NCBI GenBank assembly: GCA_028282025.1
Contig: JANQIT010000089.1
Coordinates: 1-59,216 of the forward strand
DNA from: Hwanghaeella sp.
Lineage (GTDB): Bacteria; Pseudomonadota; Alphaproteobacteria; UBA8366; Aestuariispiraceae
Length of the DNA: 59,216 bases
Direction of reading: 5' to 3'
Position 1 is the first letter of the stretch; each line of letters starts with the position of its first letter. The notes below the pieces were generated by a model. The model had not been told where the DNA came from and did no database searches. It worked only from the letters and a program-made list of their open reading frames with translations. Positions 37,530 to 46,183 of this stretch are shown here, piece after piece. Both the position numbers and the translations under genes were made by a program.

Positions 37530-38564
37530 ATGCATAGAAAAACACTGGTGATCGGGGCTTCCGGCGTGATTGGAGGGGCCTATATCCGTTATCTCGCCCG
37601 CTTGGGAGAGGCTGTCCTGGGACTCGCCCGCGCACCGGCCGGTACGGGGGAGCCGGAGATACATCTCGATCTGCTCTCCGAACGGCCGGATGGGGTGGAG
37701 GCGCTCCGGGATGTGACCCACGTCGTCTATGCAGGCTTTGCCGCGGCCCTGAATGGTGAAGATCTCCGGGCGAAGAACGCCGCGCTGATGAAGGCCGCTT
37801 TAGACCTGCTGGAGCAATCTTGCCCCAGTGTGCGTCATGTCACTCTGCTGCAAGGGATGAAGGCCTACGGCAGCCATCTTGGTCCCTTCAAAACGCCGGC
37901 GCGAGAAGATGATCCCCGTATTCCGGGCGGTCACTTCTATGACGACCAGTTGGACATGCTGGTGGAGCGCGCCGCCGCGCGGGGATGGACCTGGACGGCG
38001 CTTCGGCCGCATGTGGTAATCGGTCCGGCGCGGCGGTCGCCGCAGAACCTGATCGCCGTGCTTGGCGTTTACGCAAGCTTGCGTAAGGCCGAAGGGTTGC
38101 CGTTGGATTTTCCGGGGCCTGAGCCCGCCTTCGATACCGTCTACCAGGCAACTGACGCGGAACTTCTGTCCAAGGCAATCGATTGGGCTGGAAGAGACCG
38201 CAGGGCGGCGGGCGAGGTCTTCAACATCACCAACGGCGATTTCTTCCGTTGGCGGCATGTTTGGCCGGAGGTCGCCGCAGTGTTCGGTATGGCGGCCGCG
38301 GGGCCGTCGGGACTGTCGCTGGCGGACAGCATGCAGGACAAAGGCGTGCTTTGGCGTGAACTGGTCGGGCGGCACGGCCTGGAGGAGAACCGGCTTGAAG
38401 ATCTCGTGTCCTGGAGCTTTGCGGATTACATCTTCGGGACGACCTGGGACGTCATGGCCAGCACGTTCAAATGCCGGCAGGCCGGCTTCCTGGAATTTGT
38501 CGATAGCGAGCGGATGATTACGGATCGGCTCCGCGAACTCAAAGATCTAAAGATCGTGCCATAG
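37530..38564 (+). CDS. NAD(P)-dependent SDR of the PRISE/epimerase type
   Basis: 344 residues from the ATG preceded by AGGACAGGGGG. N-terminal Rossmann motif VIGASGVIGGAYIRYL (about 5-20) and features of the progesterone-5-beta-reductase/iridoid-synthase-like (PRISE) extended SDRs: LLQGMKAYGSHLGPFKTPA, FYDDQLDMLVERAAARGWTW and NITNGDFFRWRHVWP. In this group a Lys in TGxKHY and a Tyr act in enone reduction; here the matching segment reads QGMKAYG, so K is present. First gene of a three-gene operon (10 bases to the next). Substrate unknown; probably reduces an activated double bond or a carbonyl. Confidence 0.85.
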   Translation: MHRKTLVIGASGVIGGAYIRYLARLGEAVLGLARAPAGTGEPEIHLDLLSERPDGVEALRDVTHVVYAGFAAALNGEDLRAKNAALMKAALDLLEQSCPSVRHVTLLQGMKAYGSHLGPFKTPAREDDPRIPGGHFYDDQLDMLVERAAARGWTWTALRPHVVIGPARRSPQNLIAVLGVYASLRKAEGLPLDFPGPEPAFDTVYQATDAELLSKAIDWAGRDRRAAGEVFNITNGDFFRWRHVWPEVAAVFGMAAAGPSGLSLADSMQDKGVLWRELVGRHGLEENRLEDLVSWSFADYIFGTTWDVMASTFKCRQAGFLEFVDSERMITDRLRELKDLKIVP

Positions 38565-38574
38565 GGAGGGCTGG

Positions 38575-39180
38575 ATGCAGGCTACCGCGATTGTTGCAAA
38601 CCACTATCAGAACGAAAACTGTCATCCGGACGGCAAGATCAAGGTTGGGATTGCCGCCGATGCGGATTGGCGTTGGCAGAGGTTGGACAATGCCAAGAGG
38701 CTGTTCGCCGGCGCGCGCCGCGCGGGTGTGCCAATCGTCCATGTGCGCCTTGCCGTGCCGCAGGATTACCGCGGCGTCATCGCGAATACGGCCTTGATCC
38801 GGGAATGGGTCGAACTGGGCGCCTGGAAGGAAGGTACTTGGGGCGTGAAGTTTATCGAAGGCCTCGGCGCTGCCGAGGGCGAGCCTGTCGTGACGCATAC
38901 CCGTAACAGCGGATTTCACAATTGCACATTGGAAGAAGTGCTTTTCTCGCTGGGGGTCCGGCGTCTGATCTGCTGCGGCGTGTCGACCGCCTACACTGTC
39001 GAAGGCACGGTCCGGCATGCCACCGACATCGGATACGAGGTCACGGTTGCCGCAGACGCCTGTTCTACGGCGACCCAGCAGCAGCATGAGAACGCGCTCG
39101 CCGTGATGGCCCCGCTGGCGGACATCAGAACGGTCGATGAGATTCTGGCCGAAATCGGCGGAACGGGGAATGGGACATGA
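38575..39180 (+). CDS. Isochorismatase-fold protein lacking the usual catalytic triad
   Basis: 201 residues. Cysteine-hydrolase/isochorismatase fold: VPIVHVRLA, GLGAAEGEPVVTHTRNSGFHN, LGVRRLICCGVSTAYTVEGTVRHATDIGYEV, DACST. The family triad is Asp-Lys-Cys. Here the N-terminal Asp position reads Asn (VANHYQNE), the Lys position before SGF reads His/Thr-Arg, and the nucleophile position in GVSTAYTVEGT is Thr, not Cys. The gene is otherwise intact and in an operon: 10 bases after the SDR and overlapping the dehydrogenase by 4 (ATGA). It may be a binding protein or use different chemistry. Confidence 0.82.
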   Translation: MQATAIVANHYQNENCHPDGKIKVGIAADADWRWQRLDNAKRLFAGARRAGVPIVHVRLAVPQDYRGVIANTALIREWVELGAWKEGTWGVKFIEGLGAAEGEPVVTHTRNSGFHNCTLEEVLFSLGVRRLICCGVSTAYTVEGTVRHATDIGYEVTVAADACSTATQQQHENALAVMAPLADIRTVDEILAEIGGTGNGT

Positions 39181-40079
39181 CGGAAGAAACATACCCTAAG
39201 GTCGGTTTCATCGGTCTCGGCGTGATGGGAGAGGCCATGTGCCGAAACCTCGTCAGCGCCGGGCAATGGGCCGTTACCGTCTTCGACCTGTCCGCCGCGC
39301 CCGTCGAACGGCTGGTGGCGGCGGGGGCGTCCCGCGCATCAGGTGCGGAGGAACTCGCCCGCTCGGTGGATGTCGTTCTGCTGTGCCTGCCCGGTGGGGA
39401 TCAGGTGTGCGACCTTGTTCTTGGCGAAGGGCGTCTGGTGGAGATACTTCAAGCCGGTGGGACCTTGGTCGACATGTCCACCTCTCCACCCGCTTTGATG
39501 CGGGAGGTCGCCGCCGCAGCGGGTGCGCGGGGTGTTGATTTCGCCGATGCGCCTGTCGCCCGCACCAGGCAGGCGGCGGCCGACGGCACGCTCGCCATCA
39601 TGGTCGGGGCGGAGAAAGAGGTTTTCGCACGCATCAAACCCATTCTGGGCACCATGGGCAGCGATATTCTTCATTGCGGCGGTCCTGGTGCGGGGCAAAC
39701 CGTGAAGATCATGAACAACATGGTGCTGTTTCAAACCGTCAACGCGCTGGCCGAGGCGATTGAGATCGGGACGGCGTCGGGCGTAGACCCAAGGGTTTTG
39801 TTCGAGGCCATGAGCCAGGGATCGGGAGACAGTTTCGCCCTGCGCAATCACGGTATGAAGAGCTTGTTGCCGGAGGTCTATCCAGAACAGGCTTTCTCCG
39901 CACGCTATGCGATGAAGGACCTCTCCTATGCATTGGAGATGGCTGAAGAGGCTGGCGTTAGAGCGTTGGGGGCTGAAGTTTCGGCGGACCGTTTCGAGGC
40001 TGCGAAAGAAGCGGGGTATGCGGATCAGTATTTTCCAGTCATACGCAGGCTGATAGGAAAACAAGAAAAAATATCATAA
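39177..40079 (+). CDS. 3-hydroxyisobutyrate dehydrogenase-family oxidoreductase
   Basis: 300 residues. Beta-hydroxyacid dehydrogenase family: N-terminal GFIGLGVMGEAMCRNLVSAG (residues about 9-28) binds NAD(P); DMSTSPPALMREVAAAAG and FADAPVARTRQAAADGTLAIM give the substrate Ser/Thr and variable loop; GPGAGQTVKIMNNMVL contains the catalytic Lys (about residue 171). Starts inside the previous gene's stop (ATGA). With the SDR and isochorismatase-like gene it suggests a small catabolic pathway for a hydroxyacid. The substrate cannot be named. Confidence 0.9.
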   Translation: MTEETYPKVGFIGLGVMGEAMCRNLVSAGQWAVTVFDLSAAPVERLVAAGASRASGAEELARSVDVVLLCLPGGDQVCDLVLGEGRLVEILQAGGTLVDMSTSPPALMREVAAAAGARGVDFADAPVARTRQAAADGTLAIMVGAEKEVFARIKPILGTMGSDILHCGGPGAGQTVKIMNNMVLFQTVNALAEAIEIGTASGVDPRVLFEAMSQGSGDSFALRNHGMKSLLPEVYPEQAFSARYAMKDLSYALEMAEEAGVRALGAEVSADRFEAAKEAGYADQYFPVIRRLIGKQEKIS

Positions 40080-40205
40080 TTACAGCGCTTTATCTTAGCT
40101 GCGGTTTCGATTTGAGAATCCAGGGAAATAAAGTTTTGCCCATTAATAACTGATTCATGTTTTGAGCCTAGCTTTAAGGGCACACTCTTATCGGGGAGAG
40201 CCCAT

Positions 40206-41366
40206 ATGCTCAATAAATCTAAACTTGTCGTATCTGCTTTTGCCCTTGGTCTGACGGCGTCTGTCGCGTCCGCGGAAACGGGTGTAACGGACAGCACGGT
40301 CACCTTCGGTCAATCCGCTGCCTTCGGCGGTCCGGCAAGCGCCCTAGGCACCGGAATGTATCACGGCATGATGGCCGCTTTTAAAGAGGCCAACGGGAAT
40401 GGCGGCGTCCATGGCCGCTCGATTGAGATCGTCAAATACGATGACGGTTACGAGCCCGACCGCGCCATCGCGAATACTAAGAAGCTTATCGAGCAGGATC
40501 AGGTGTTTTCCTTGATCGGCGCGGTGGGCACACCGACCTCCAAGGCGACACAGCCGATTTCCACCGAAGCAGGGGTGCCCTTTGTCGGACCTTTCACGGG
40601 TGCAGGCTTCCTGCGGGATGCGAAGAACGCCAATGTAATCAATGTCCGCGCCACCTATGACCAGGAAACGGAAGCCTGGATCAAGTACCTGCATGACAGT
40701 CAGGGTAAGACAAAGATCGCTATCCTTTACCAAGATGACGGTTTCGGTCGCGTCGGTCTTTCCGGTGTCAACAAGGCCATGGAAAAGCGAGGCATCAAGC
40801 TTGTTGCGGAAGGCAAGTACAAGCGCAATACTACCGCCGTGAAATCGGCTCTTCTGGAAATCCGCAAAGCCGATCCAGACGCGATTGTCATGGTCGGCGC
40901 ATACAAACCGCTGGCGGAATTCGTGAAGCTGGCGCGTAAGCTGAAGATGGACCCGACATTTGTGACCATTTCCTTCGTCGGGTCGAAAGCTCTGTCCGCG
41001 GAACTCGGCGATAAGGGCGAAGGTGTTGTGATCAGCCAGGTCGTACCGTTCCCGGACGATACGTCCATCAGCTTGGTGGCTGACTATCACGCGGCGCTGA
41101 AAGCCTATGACGCCAGCTTGGAGCCCGGCTTCGTCTCGCTGGAAGGATATATGGTCGGCAAGCTGACTGTCGCGGCGCTGGAAAAGGCCGGTAAGGACCT
41201 GACCCGCGGTTCTTTCCTGGACGCGGTCTATGGCACCGGCGCCTTTGATCTCGGCGGCGCAACCCTGACCTATGGCCAGGGCGACAATCAGGGCATGGAC
41301 GAAGTGTTCCTGACAGTTATTCAGGCCGATGGAAGCTTCAAGCCGATCACCAATCTGACCAACTAA
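40206..41366 (+). CDS. ABC transporter substrate-binding protein, branched-chain amino acid type
   Basis: 386 residues. Signal peptide ending SVASAET (about residue 22), so periplasmic. Peripla_BP_6 (LivK/LivJ-type) fold: FGQSAAFGGPASALGTGMYHGMMAAF, GRSIEIVKYDDGYEPDRA, SLIGAVGTPTSKATQPIS and LYQDDGFGRVGLSG. No permease or ATPase genes are adjacent, which is common for chemotaxis or orphan receptors. It lies directly before a chemoreceptor gene (77 bases). A GGGGAGAGCCC ribosome site precedes the start. Confidence 0.92.
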   Translation: MLNKSKLVVSAFALGLTASVASAETGVTDSTVTFGQSAAFGGPASALGTGMYHGMMAAFKEANGNGGVHGRSIEIVKYDDGYEPDRAIANTKKLIEQDQVFSLIGAVGTPTSKATQPISTEAGVPFVGPFTGAGFLRDAKNANVINVRATYDQETEAWIKYLHDSQGKTKIAILYQDDGFGRVGLSGVNKAMEKRGIKLVAEGKYKRNTTAVKSALLEIRKADPDAIVMVGAYKPLAEFVKLARKLKMDPTFVTISFVGSKALSAELGDKGEGVVISQVVPFPDDTSISLVADYHAALKAYDASLEPGFVSLEGYMVGKLTVAALEKAGKDLTRGSFLDAVYGTGAFDLGGATLTYGQGDNQGMDEVFLTVIQADGSFKPITNLTN

Positions 41367-41379
41367 AAGATCCGGCTAA

Positions 41380-41402
41380 GGGGCGGCGCCCGGCGCCGCC
41401 CC
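41380..41402. terminator. GC-rich hairpin after the binding-protein gene
   Basis: GGGGCGGCGCC and GGCGCCGCCCC are nearly back to back (41380-41390, 41392-41402). The stem is strong but no T run follows, so it may pause or stabilise the mRNA rather than terminate. Confidence 0.4.
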
Positions 41403-41442
41403 ACCGGCTGAAACGGCCGCTTCCGTTTTGGGGAGGAAAGTT

Positions 41443-44076
41443 ATGGCGGGACAAGAACACGACGGTCGTGTTGACAGTGCTATGCCGAAGAAAAACGCAT
41501 TCAGACTTGGGCTGGGTGGAAAGCTCTACGCGTCCTTGGCCGGTATCTCCGCGATTACCGTTTCGATTGTCGGGGCCGCTGTCTTTGCGTTTCAGGATGT
41601 TGGGAAAACGTTGGATGTCTTCGCGGGAGAGTCTCTGCCTGCGATTACAGGATCCATGTCGCTGGCGGTGACAAGCGCAAACGTAGCTGCGATGGCGCCG
41701 TCGCTTGTTAGCGCCGCCAATGAAGAGAACCGAGCGGCAGTGCGCTCCCGGATTTCCACGACGATGCAGTCGCTGCGCGGTCAGTTAGAGACAATACCGT
41801 TCCGAAGCGAAGAAGAGCGCGGTGGGATCGCTGACCTTGCTGACCGGCTTGACGCCAGTCTTACCCAGCTTGGCAATTCGGTGGACGAAAAGGAAAACCT
41901 TTCGACAAAGCTCGACAGCGCGTTAGGCCGGCTGTCGGCGATACATCAGGAATTCGTTTCCGAAATTACGCCGTTGATCGACGACGCTACCTTCAATGTT
42001 CAGATTAACAGCGAGGATACGGTCAGTAACGCGAGCAGCGTCATCGACATTCTGGTGAATCAGGAAGTTGAGATCCTGCGGTCGGGATTGATCGTGGCGG
42101 CGAAAGGGCAGGAACTGATCGCCGTTGTCGCGCAAACCAAGCTTGCGTCTTCGGTGGCCGAGTTACAGCCCCTGCGAGACCGTCTTGCGGCCATCAATGG
42201 GCAATTGAACGACGCCCTGGCAAAGCTGCCTCAGGATGATCCGGACGCGGATACCTTGAACGCAATCGCAACCTTGATGATGGGGGTTGGCGAAGGCGGT
42301 GGATCGATCTTCGACCTGCGAGAGCGCGAGCTGGACACCGGTTTCAAGACACAGAAGGAACGCAACGACCTGCAGGCAGAGCGCAAGGCGGCGGACGCGG
42401 ATCTTGTGGATATTGTCGCGGCCTTCGACTCCGCGGTCGAACCGGTTGTTGACAATGCGACCTTCAACCTTGTCCTGGGCGGCAGCGAACTGTCGGAAGA
42501 GCTGCGCGCATCGATCAGCCAGTTGGTCGAAGGGGACGTGGTTCGATTGCAGGCAATGCTCACCATGATTTCCGAAGCCAATCTGGTGCGCGGCCTGTTG
42601 CAGTCCGTCGTCGGTGCGAGCGATGAAGCGTCGATCACTGTTTTGCAGGAGCGGTTCACAACGGCAAACCTAGCCTTGACCAGCGCGACCGAAACGTTTT
42701 CCGAGCTGGAAGACTCCGAGAAGATCGCAAATCTGGCCAAGGAAATCTCCGGCTTGGGCACGGGAGACGGGAACGTCTTCCAACTTGTGCGGCAGAAGAA
42801 CAGCGGGCTGTCGCTGGCGGGCGCGTCCCTGATGGAGGCCCGTCAGGTTGCGGCCGCCTTCGACGAGAAAGTCTCTTCGCTTGTGCAGGTGGCACAGGAC
42901 GGCGCGGCGGCCGCTGAGACGGCGACCCGAGATACGATCGCCAGAAATGTGGTTTTGCTATGGGCGATGGCCGCCATCAATATCGCGGCGTGCGTGCTGA
43001 TCAGTTGGCTGTTGGTCGGGCGGCAGGTGGTCGCACAAATCCGCGCGCTGTCCCGCGCCATGCAGGCCCTTGCGGACGGAGATATGCAGGCCGAGATTCC
43101 CGGCACAAACCGCAACGACGTGATCGGCGAAATGGCCAGCGCCACGCAGATCTTTAAGGACAATGCGAAGGAAGCGGAGGAACTGCGCGCCCGGCAGCGC
43201 GAAGCCGCACAAGCGGCCGAGGAAGAAAAGCGCGCTGCAACGCTGACGATGGCCGATGATTTGGAGAAGAAAGTGGCCGGTGTCGTTCAGGCATTGTCCG
43301 ATGCGACCGAGCAGATGCGTTCCACGGCGGGCTCCATGTCCAATTCTCTTAATCAAACGACGGAACGGGCCGGCGACGTGGCCAGCGCTGCTGAGGAGGC
43401 CACCGCCACGGCGCAAACCGTGGCCGCGGCGGCGGAGGAGCTTTCCGCCTCGGTTCAGGAGATCGGCAGTCAGGTCGCCAGTGCATCGGGAACGGCGAAG
43501 GACGCCACGCAGCGGGCGGAGCAGACCAATGAGACGGTCGCCGTGTTGAATGAAGGCGCCAGGAAGATCGGGGACGTGGTTGGGCTGATTACCGACATTG
43601 CCGAACAGACGAACCTGCTGGCGCTTAACGCGACGATTGAAGCGGCCCGGGCCGGCGATGCGGGGAAGGGGTTCGCGGTGGTCGCTTCGGAGGTGAAGTC
43701 GCTGGCGAGCCAGACGTCCAAAGCCACTGAAGAGATCGGCGTGCAGATTGCCGAAATGCAGACAGCGACGAAGGAAACCGTATCCGCCATCGAGCAGGTG
43801 GTTACCGCGATGCGGGAGATGAACGCCGTAACAGTGGAGATCGCCCGGGCGGTCGAGGATCAGAACACCTCGACGCAGGAGATTACCCGGAGCATCCAGC
43901 AAACCGCGACGGGTACGCAGGATGTCTCTTCGAACATCGCCGATGTAAGTGCGTTAGCAAATGATACCAGCGAGGGCGCCGACGAGGTGATGGGCGTGAT
44001 CGGCCAGTTGTCGCAACAGTCCGCGACCCTGCGCACCGAACTGGACAGCTTTCTTAAGGAACTGCGGGCGGCCTAG
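41443..44076 (+). CDS. Methyl-accepting chemotaxis protein with repeated sensory region
   Basis: 877 residues from the ATG with GGGGAGGAAAG upstream. A first membrane helix (about 25-48) is followed by a ~450-residue periplasmic region of three successive helical modules of about 150 residues (about 40-183, 184-340, 341-490), each ending in a V/I-D-D/N-A-T-F-N or equivalent segment (F184 and F341 lie in the repeat). TM2 is about 505-527, then HAMP, then an MA signalling domain with the tip sequence [23 protein letters not shown]. No CheR-binding pentapeptide is visible at the end (FLKELRAA). Ligand unknown; the orphan binding protein upstream could present one. Confidence 0.93.
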   Translation: MAGQEHDGRVDSAMPKKNAFRLGLGGKLYASLAGISAITVSIVGAAVFAFQDVGKTLDVFAGESLPAITGSMSLAVTSANVAAMAPSLVSAANEENRAAVRSRISTTMQSLRGQLETIPFRSEEERGGIADLADRLDASLTQLGNSVDEKENLSTKLDSALGRLSAIHQEFVSEITPLIDDATFNVQINSEDTVSNASSVIDILVNQEVEILRSGLIVAAKGQELIAVVAQTKLASSVAELQPLRDRLAAINGQLNDALAKLPQDDPDADTLNAIATLMMGVGEGGGSIFDLRERELDTGFKTQKERNDLQAERKAADADLVDIVAAFDSAVEPVVDNATFNLVLGGSELSEELRASISQLVEGDVVRLQAMLTMISEANLVRGLLQSVVGASDEASITVLQERFTTANLALTSATETFSELEDSEKIANLAKEISGLGTGDGNVFQLVRQKNSGLSLAGASLMEARQVAAAFDEKVSSLVQVAQDGAAAAETATRDTIARNVVLLWAMAAINIAACVLISWLLVGRQVVAQIRALSRAMQALADGDMQAEIPGTNRNDVIGEMASATQIFKDNAKEAEELRARQREAAQAAEEEKRAATLTMADDLEKKVAGVVQALSDATEQMRSTAGSMSNSLNQTTERAGDVASAAEEATATAQTVAAAAEELSASVQEIGSQVASASGTAKDATQRAEQTNETVAVLNEGARKIGDVVGLITDIAEQTNLLALNATIEAARAGDAGKGFAVVASEVKSLASQTSKATEEIGVQIAEMQTATKETVSAIEQVVTAMREMNAVTVEIARAVEDQNTSTQEITRSIQQTATGTQDVSSNIADVSALANDTSEGADEVMGVIGQLSQQSATLRTELDSFLKELRAA

Positions 44077-44098
44077 GAGCTCCCACGGTTCCAACGGC

Positions 44099-44128
44099 GG
44101 CCGCCGCCCACTGACGTGGGCTGCGGCC
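44099..44128. terminator. Likely terminator after the chemoreceptor gene
   Basis: GGCCGCCGCCCAC and GTGGGCTGCGGCC (44099-44111, 44116-44128; loop TGAC, one mismatch) form a 13-bp stem. The downstream T content is poor. Confidence 0.5.
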
Positions 44129-44255
44129 GTGCGTGTTCTATCGTTCCTGGTTTTCTCCCGTCGCTGCACAGTTTGGTGAGCGACTCTTGTCCCTGGACGG
44201 GCCGGAGCCACTTGGGTAAGGCTGATTGGACTATCCCTATAGGAAAACCCCAAAC

Positions 44256-45257
44256 ATGTTCAGATCCTTCTTTTTGTCGCGCGAGTGGTTCCTCTGGGCC
44301 TGGGGCGGGATGGTGATCATCGGCGGTGGAACTTGGTACCAGGTGCAGGTCAATGTCCGCATCAACGAGTGGTTCGGCGAATTCTATGACGTTGTCCAGA
44401 ACGCACTTGGCGAGCCAGGTTCGGTGACAATCGAACAGTTCTATGGGCATCTGGCGACATTCGCACAAGTCGCCGGCATCTTCATCGTTGTCGCTATTTT
44501 CTTGAGTTTCTTTACCAAGCACTGGGTCTTTCGATGGCGGCACGCGATGAACGACTTCTACATGTCGCACTGGGCGCGCCTGCGGCATATTGAGGGTGCA
44601 AGTCAACGCGTTCAGGAAGATACCCGCCGTTTTGCGGCGATTATGGAGACATTGGGGAGCAACTTCCTGAGTTCGGTTCTCACCCTGATCGCCTTTTTGC
44701 CCATCCTGTGGGAACTGTCCAAGCAGGTCGAGGAAGTGCCTGTCTTGGGAGAACTCGACCATGCCCTTGTTTACGGGGCTGTGATATTTGCCCTGTTCGG
44801 CACGGTCGTCCTGGCCGCCATTGGTATCAAACTACCGGGTCTGGAATTCAACAATCAGAAAGTCGAGGCAGCCTACCGCAAGGAATTGGTCTACGGCGAA
44901 GACCATGAGGAACGGGCCGATCCGCCCACGGTAAGGGAACTGTTTCTGAATGTGCGGCGCAACTATTTCCGGCTATTTTTTCACTATATGTATTTCGACG
45001 TGGCCAAATGGTCATATTTGCAGTTCGGCGTCCTCGTTCCCTACATAATTCTGGCGCCCACCATCGTGGCTGGCACTATCACTCTTGGCGTGATGCAGCA
45101 GATTGTTCGGGCCTTCGGTCAGGTTGAGAACTCATTCCAGTTCCTGGTGCACAGTTGGTCGACAATTGTCGAATTAATCTCGGTCTATAAGCGTCTGCGC
45201 GCTTTCGAAGCGGCAATCTATGACCAACCCGATCCGACGCCGCAGGTCGCGGAATGA
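44256..45257 (+). CDS. Short SbmA/BacA-family inner-membrane peptide transporter-like protein
   Basis: 333 residues from the ATG with AGGA 11 bases upstream. The C-terminal ~280 residues closely follow E. coli SbmA: VTIEQFYGHL, WRHAMNDFYMSHWARLRHIEG, ASQRVQEDTRRFA, LEFNNQKVEAAYRKELVYGE, YFRLFFHYMYFD, TIVAGTITLGVMQQI and SWSTIVELISVYKRLR. The N-terminal segment is shorter: after MFRSFF the sequence goes straight to the second helix region, so about 70 residues (first helix and loop) are absent compared with SbmA (406 residues). SbmA/BacA imports antimicrobial peptides and is proton-driven. Whether the short form transports is unknown. Confidence 0.88.
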   Translation: MFRSFFLSREWFLWAWGGMVIIGGGTWYQVQVNVRINEWFGEFYDVVQNALGEPGSVTIEQFYGHLATFAQVAGIFIVVAIFLSFFTKHWVFRWRHAMNDFYMSHWARLRHIEGASQRVQEDTRRFAAIMETLGSNFLSSVLTLIAFLPILWELSKQVEEVPVLGELDHALVYGAVIFALFGTVVLAAIGIKLPGLEFNNQKVEAAYRKELVYGEDHEERADPPTVRELFLNVRRNYFRLFFHYMYFDVAKWSYLQFGVLVPYIILAPTIVAGTITLGVMQQIVRAFGQVENSFQFLVHSWSTIVELISVYKRLRAFEAAIYDQPDPTPQVAE

Positions 45258-45348
45258 TTGGAGTGGACTGACCCAAGTCAAAGCGGTTTCCGGCGAACCC
45301 GATAGGATCGGAGCATCTGTTTCGTATCCTATTGGGGGTCTTCTTTCC

Positions 45349-45615
45349 ATGAACCATCATCACCGCAAAATCCTGCATTCGCTGTTCGCCCACCCGGTCA
45401 ACGCCAATATCGCCATGAAGGATGTGGAAAGCGTTCTGCGCGAGCTTGGCGCGGACGTGTCGACGGCGCATTCCGGAAAGCTGCACGTCGCCCTGAATAA
45501 CCACAGCGTCAATTTCCCCCATGCCAAGCACAGCCTTCCGAAACAGGAAGTGATCCAGGTTCGGAAGTTCCTGGAGAGTTGCGGCGTCGATCCAGGGCGC
45601 GACTACCCGCTGTAA
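45349..45615 (+). CDS. HicA-like small protein
   Basis: 88 residues from the ATG after TTTCC; the frame is open upstream but overlaps the transporter gene. It resembles the HicA-type fold found in many alphaproteobacterial orphan genes: HRKILHSLFAHPVNANIAM, DVESVLRELGADV, KLHVALNNHSVNFPHAKHS and the tail VIQVRKFLESCGVDP. Typical HicA toxins have a GSH-x-x-F motif with a catalytic His; here the segment reads SGKLHVALNNH. No hicB-like gene is adjacent, so toxin activity is doubtful. Confidence 0.7.
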   Translation: MNHHHRKILHSLFAHPVNANIAMKDVESVLRELGADVSTAHSGKLHVALNNHSVNFPHAKHSLPKQEVIQVRKFLESCGVDPGRDYPL

Positions 45616-45670
45616 AGGGGCGGCCTCAAAACAATCATTCTGGCGACAAGATACCCGCGAATCCTTTAAG

Positions 45671-45714
45671 CTCGCTGTATCGACGGCCCCGATAGAGGGC
45701 CGCGGTACAGCGGG
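45671..45714 (+). promoter_or_regulatory. Strong hairpin abutting the ribosome site of the 67-residue gene
   Basis: Arms 45674-45689 and 45697-45711 (GCTGTATCGACGGCCC and GGGCCGCGGTACAGC) pair over 15 positions with one bulged A and a G-U pair; flanks 45671-45673 and 45712-45714 extend the stem. It ends exactly where GGAAGGAA, the ribosome site of the next gene, begins, so it could shape translation or be a leftover terminator. No T tract. Confidence 0.45.
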
Positions 45715-45725
45715 AAGGAAACGCG

Positions 45726-45929
45726 ATGTACGTGCTTGTGCTCGTCGCGTGTATGACGGTCGGCGGTGAAACCCACTGCCAGACCTTTCAGCGCGACCAT
45801 CAATTCGAAACCCATAACCGCTGCATAACAGCCGCCGCCATAGAGCGCGGCCGGTATGCCGAGCGCCGTCAGCAGCGCAAGGAATGGCTGACCTATAGCT
45901 GGCGTTGCAGGGAAACCGATCTGTCCTAG
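45726..45929 (+). CDS. Small cysteine-containing protein of unknown function
   Basis: 67 residues. GGAAGGAA lies 5 bases before the ATG, a strong start. A short hydrophobic N-terminus (MYVLVLVACMTVGG) is followed by a soluble part with Cys at about residues 9, 18, 33 and 61 (HCQTFQRDHQF, HNRCITAAAIERG, RCRETD), a spacing that could form disulfides if exported. Similar small proteins occur in alphaproteobacteria but I do not recognise a named family. It has its own leader with a hairpin, upstream of the urea cluster and in the same direction. Confidence 0.65.
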   Translation: MYVLVLVACMTVGGETHCQTFQRDHQFETHNRCITAAAIERGRYAERRQQRKEWLTYSWRCRETDLS

Positions 45930-46130
45930 CCTTCCGGAGCGGCTGTGCTAAAGGGCCTTTGGGGCAGGGGGGACTGTATATGCATGGCATGACTAATTAT
46001 TACACATTGATTAAATATTGATCATTTTATTGCGCTTTGCAGCATTTCATGAGAGCTGATTTTTCCCAACACCATCTCTATATAACTGAAAAATATAATA
46101 AATGCTCTCTCTTTCCCGGATCGTTGATTG

Positions 46131-46146
46131 TGGCACTGATTTTGCG
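46131..46146 (+). promoter_or_regulatory. Sigma-54 promoter of the urea operon
   Basis: TGGCAC (46131-46136), N5, TTGC (46142-46145) match the sigma-54 -24/-12 consensus, with the invariant GG and GC 12 bases apart. It lies 38 bases upstream of the urtA start. Expression should need an enhancer-binding activator; NtrC is the natural candidate under nitrogen limitation. The AT-rich 45980-46100 stretch could hold activator or IHF sites, but I found no clean NtrC palindrome by eye. Confidence 0.85.
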
Positions 46147-46183
46147 CTGCACAAAAAAATCAACGAAATGGGAGAGTCTTAGA

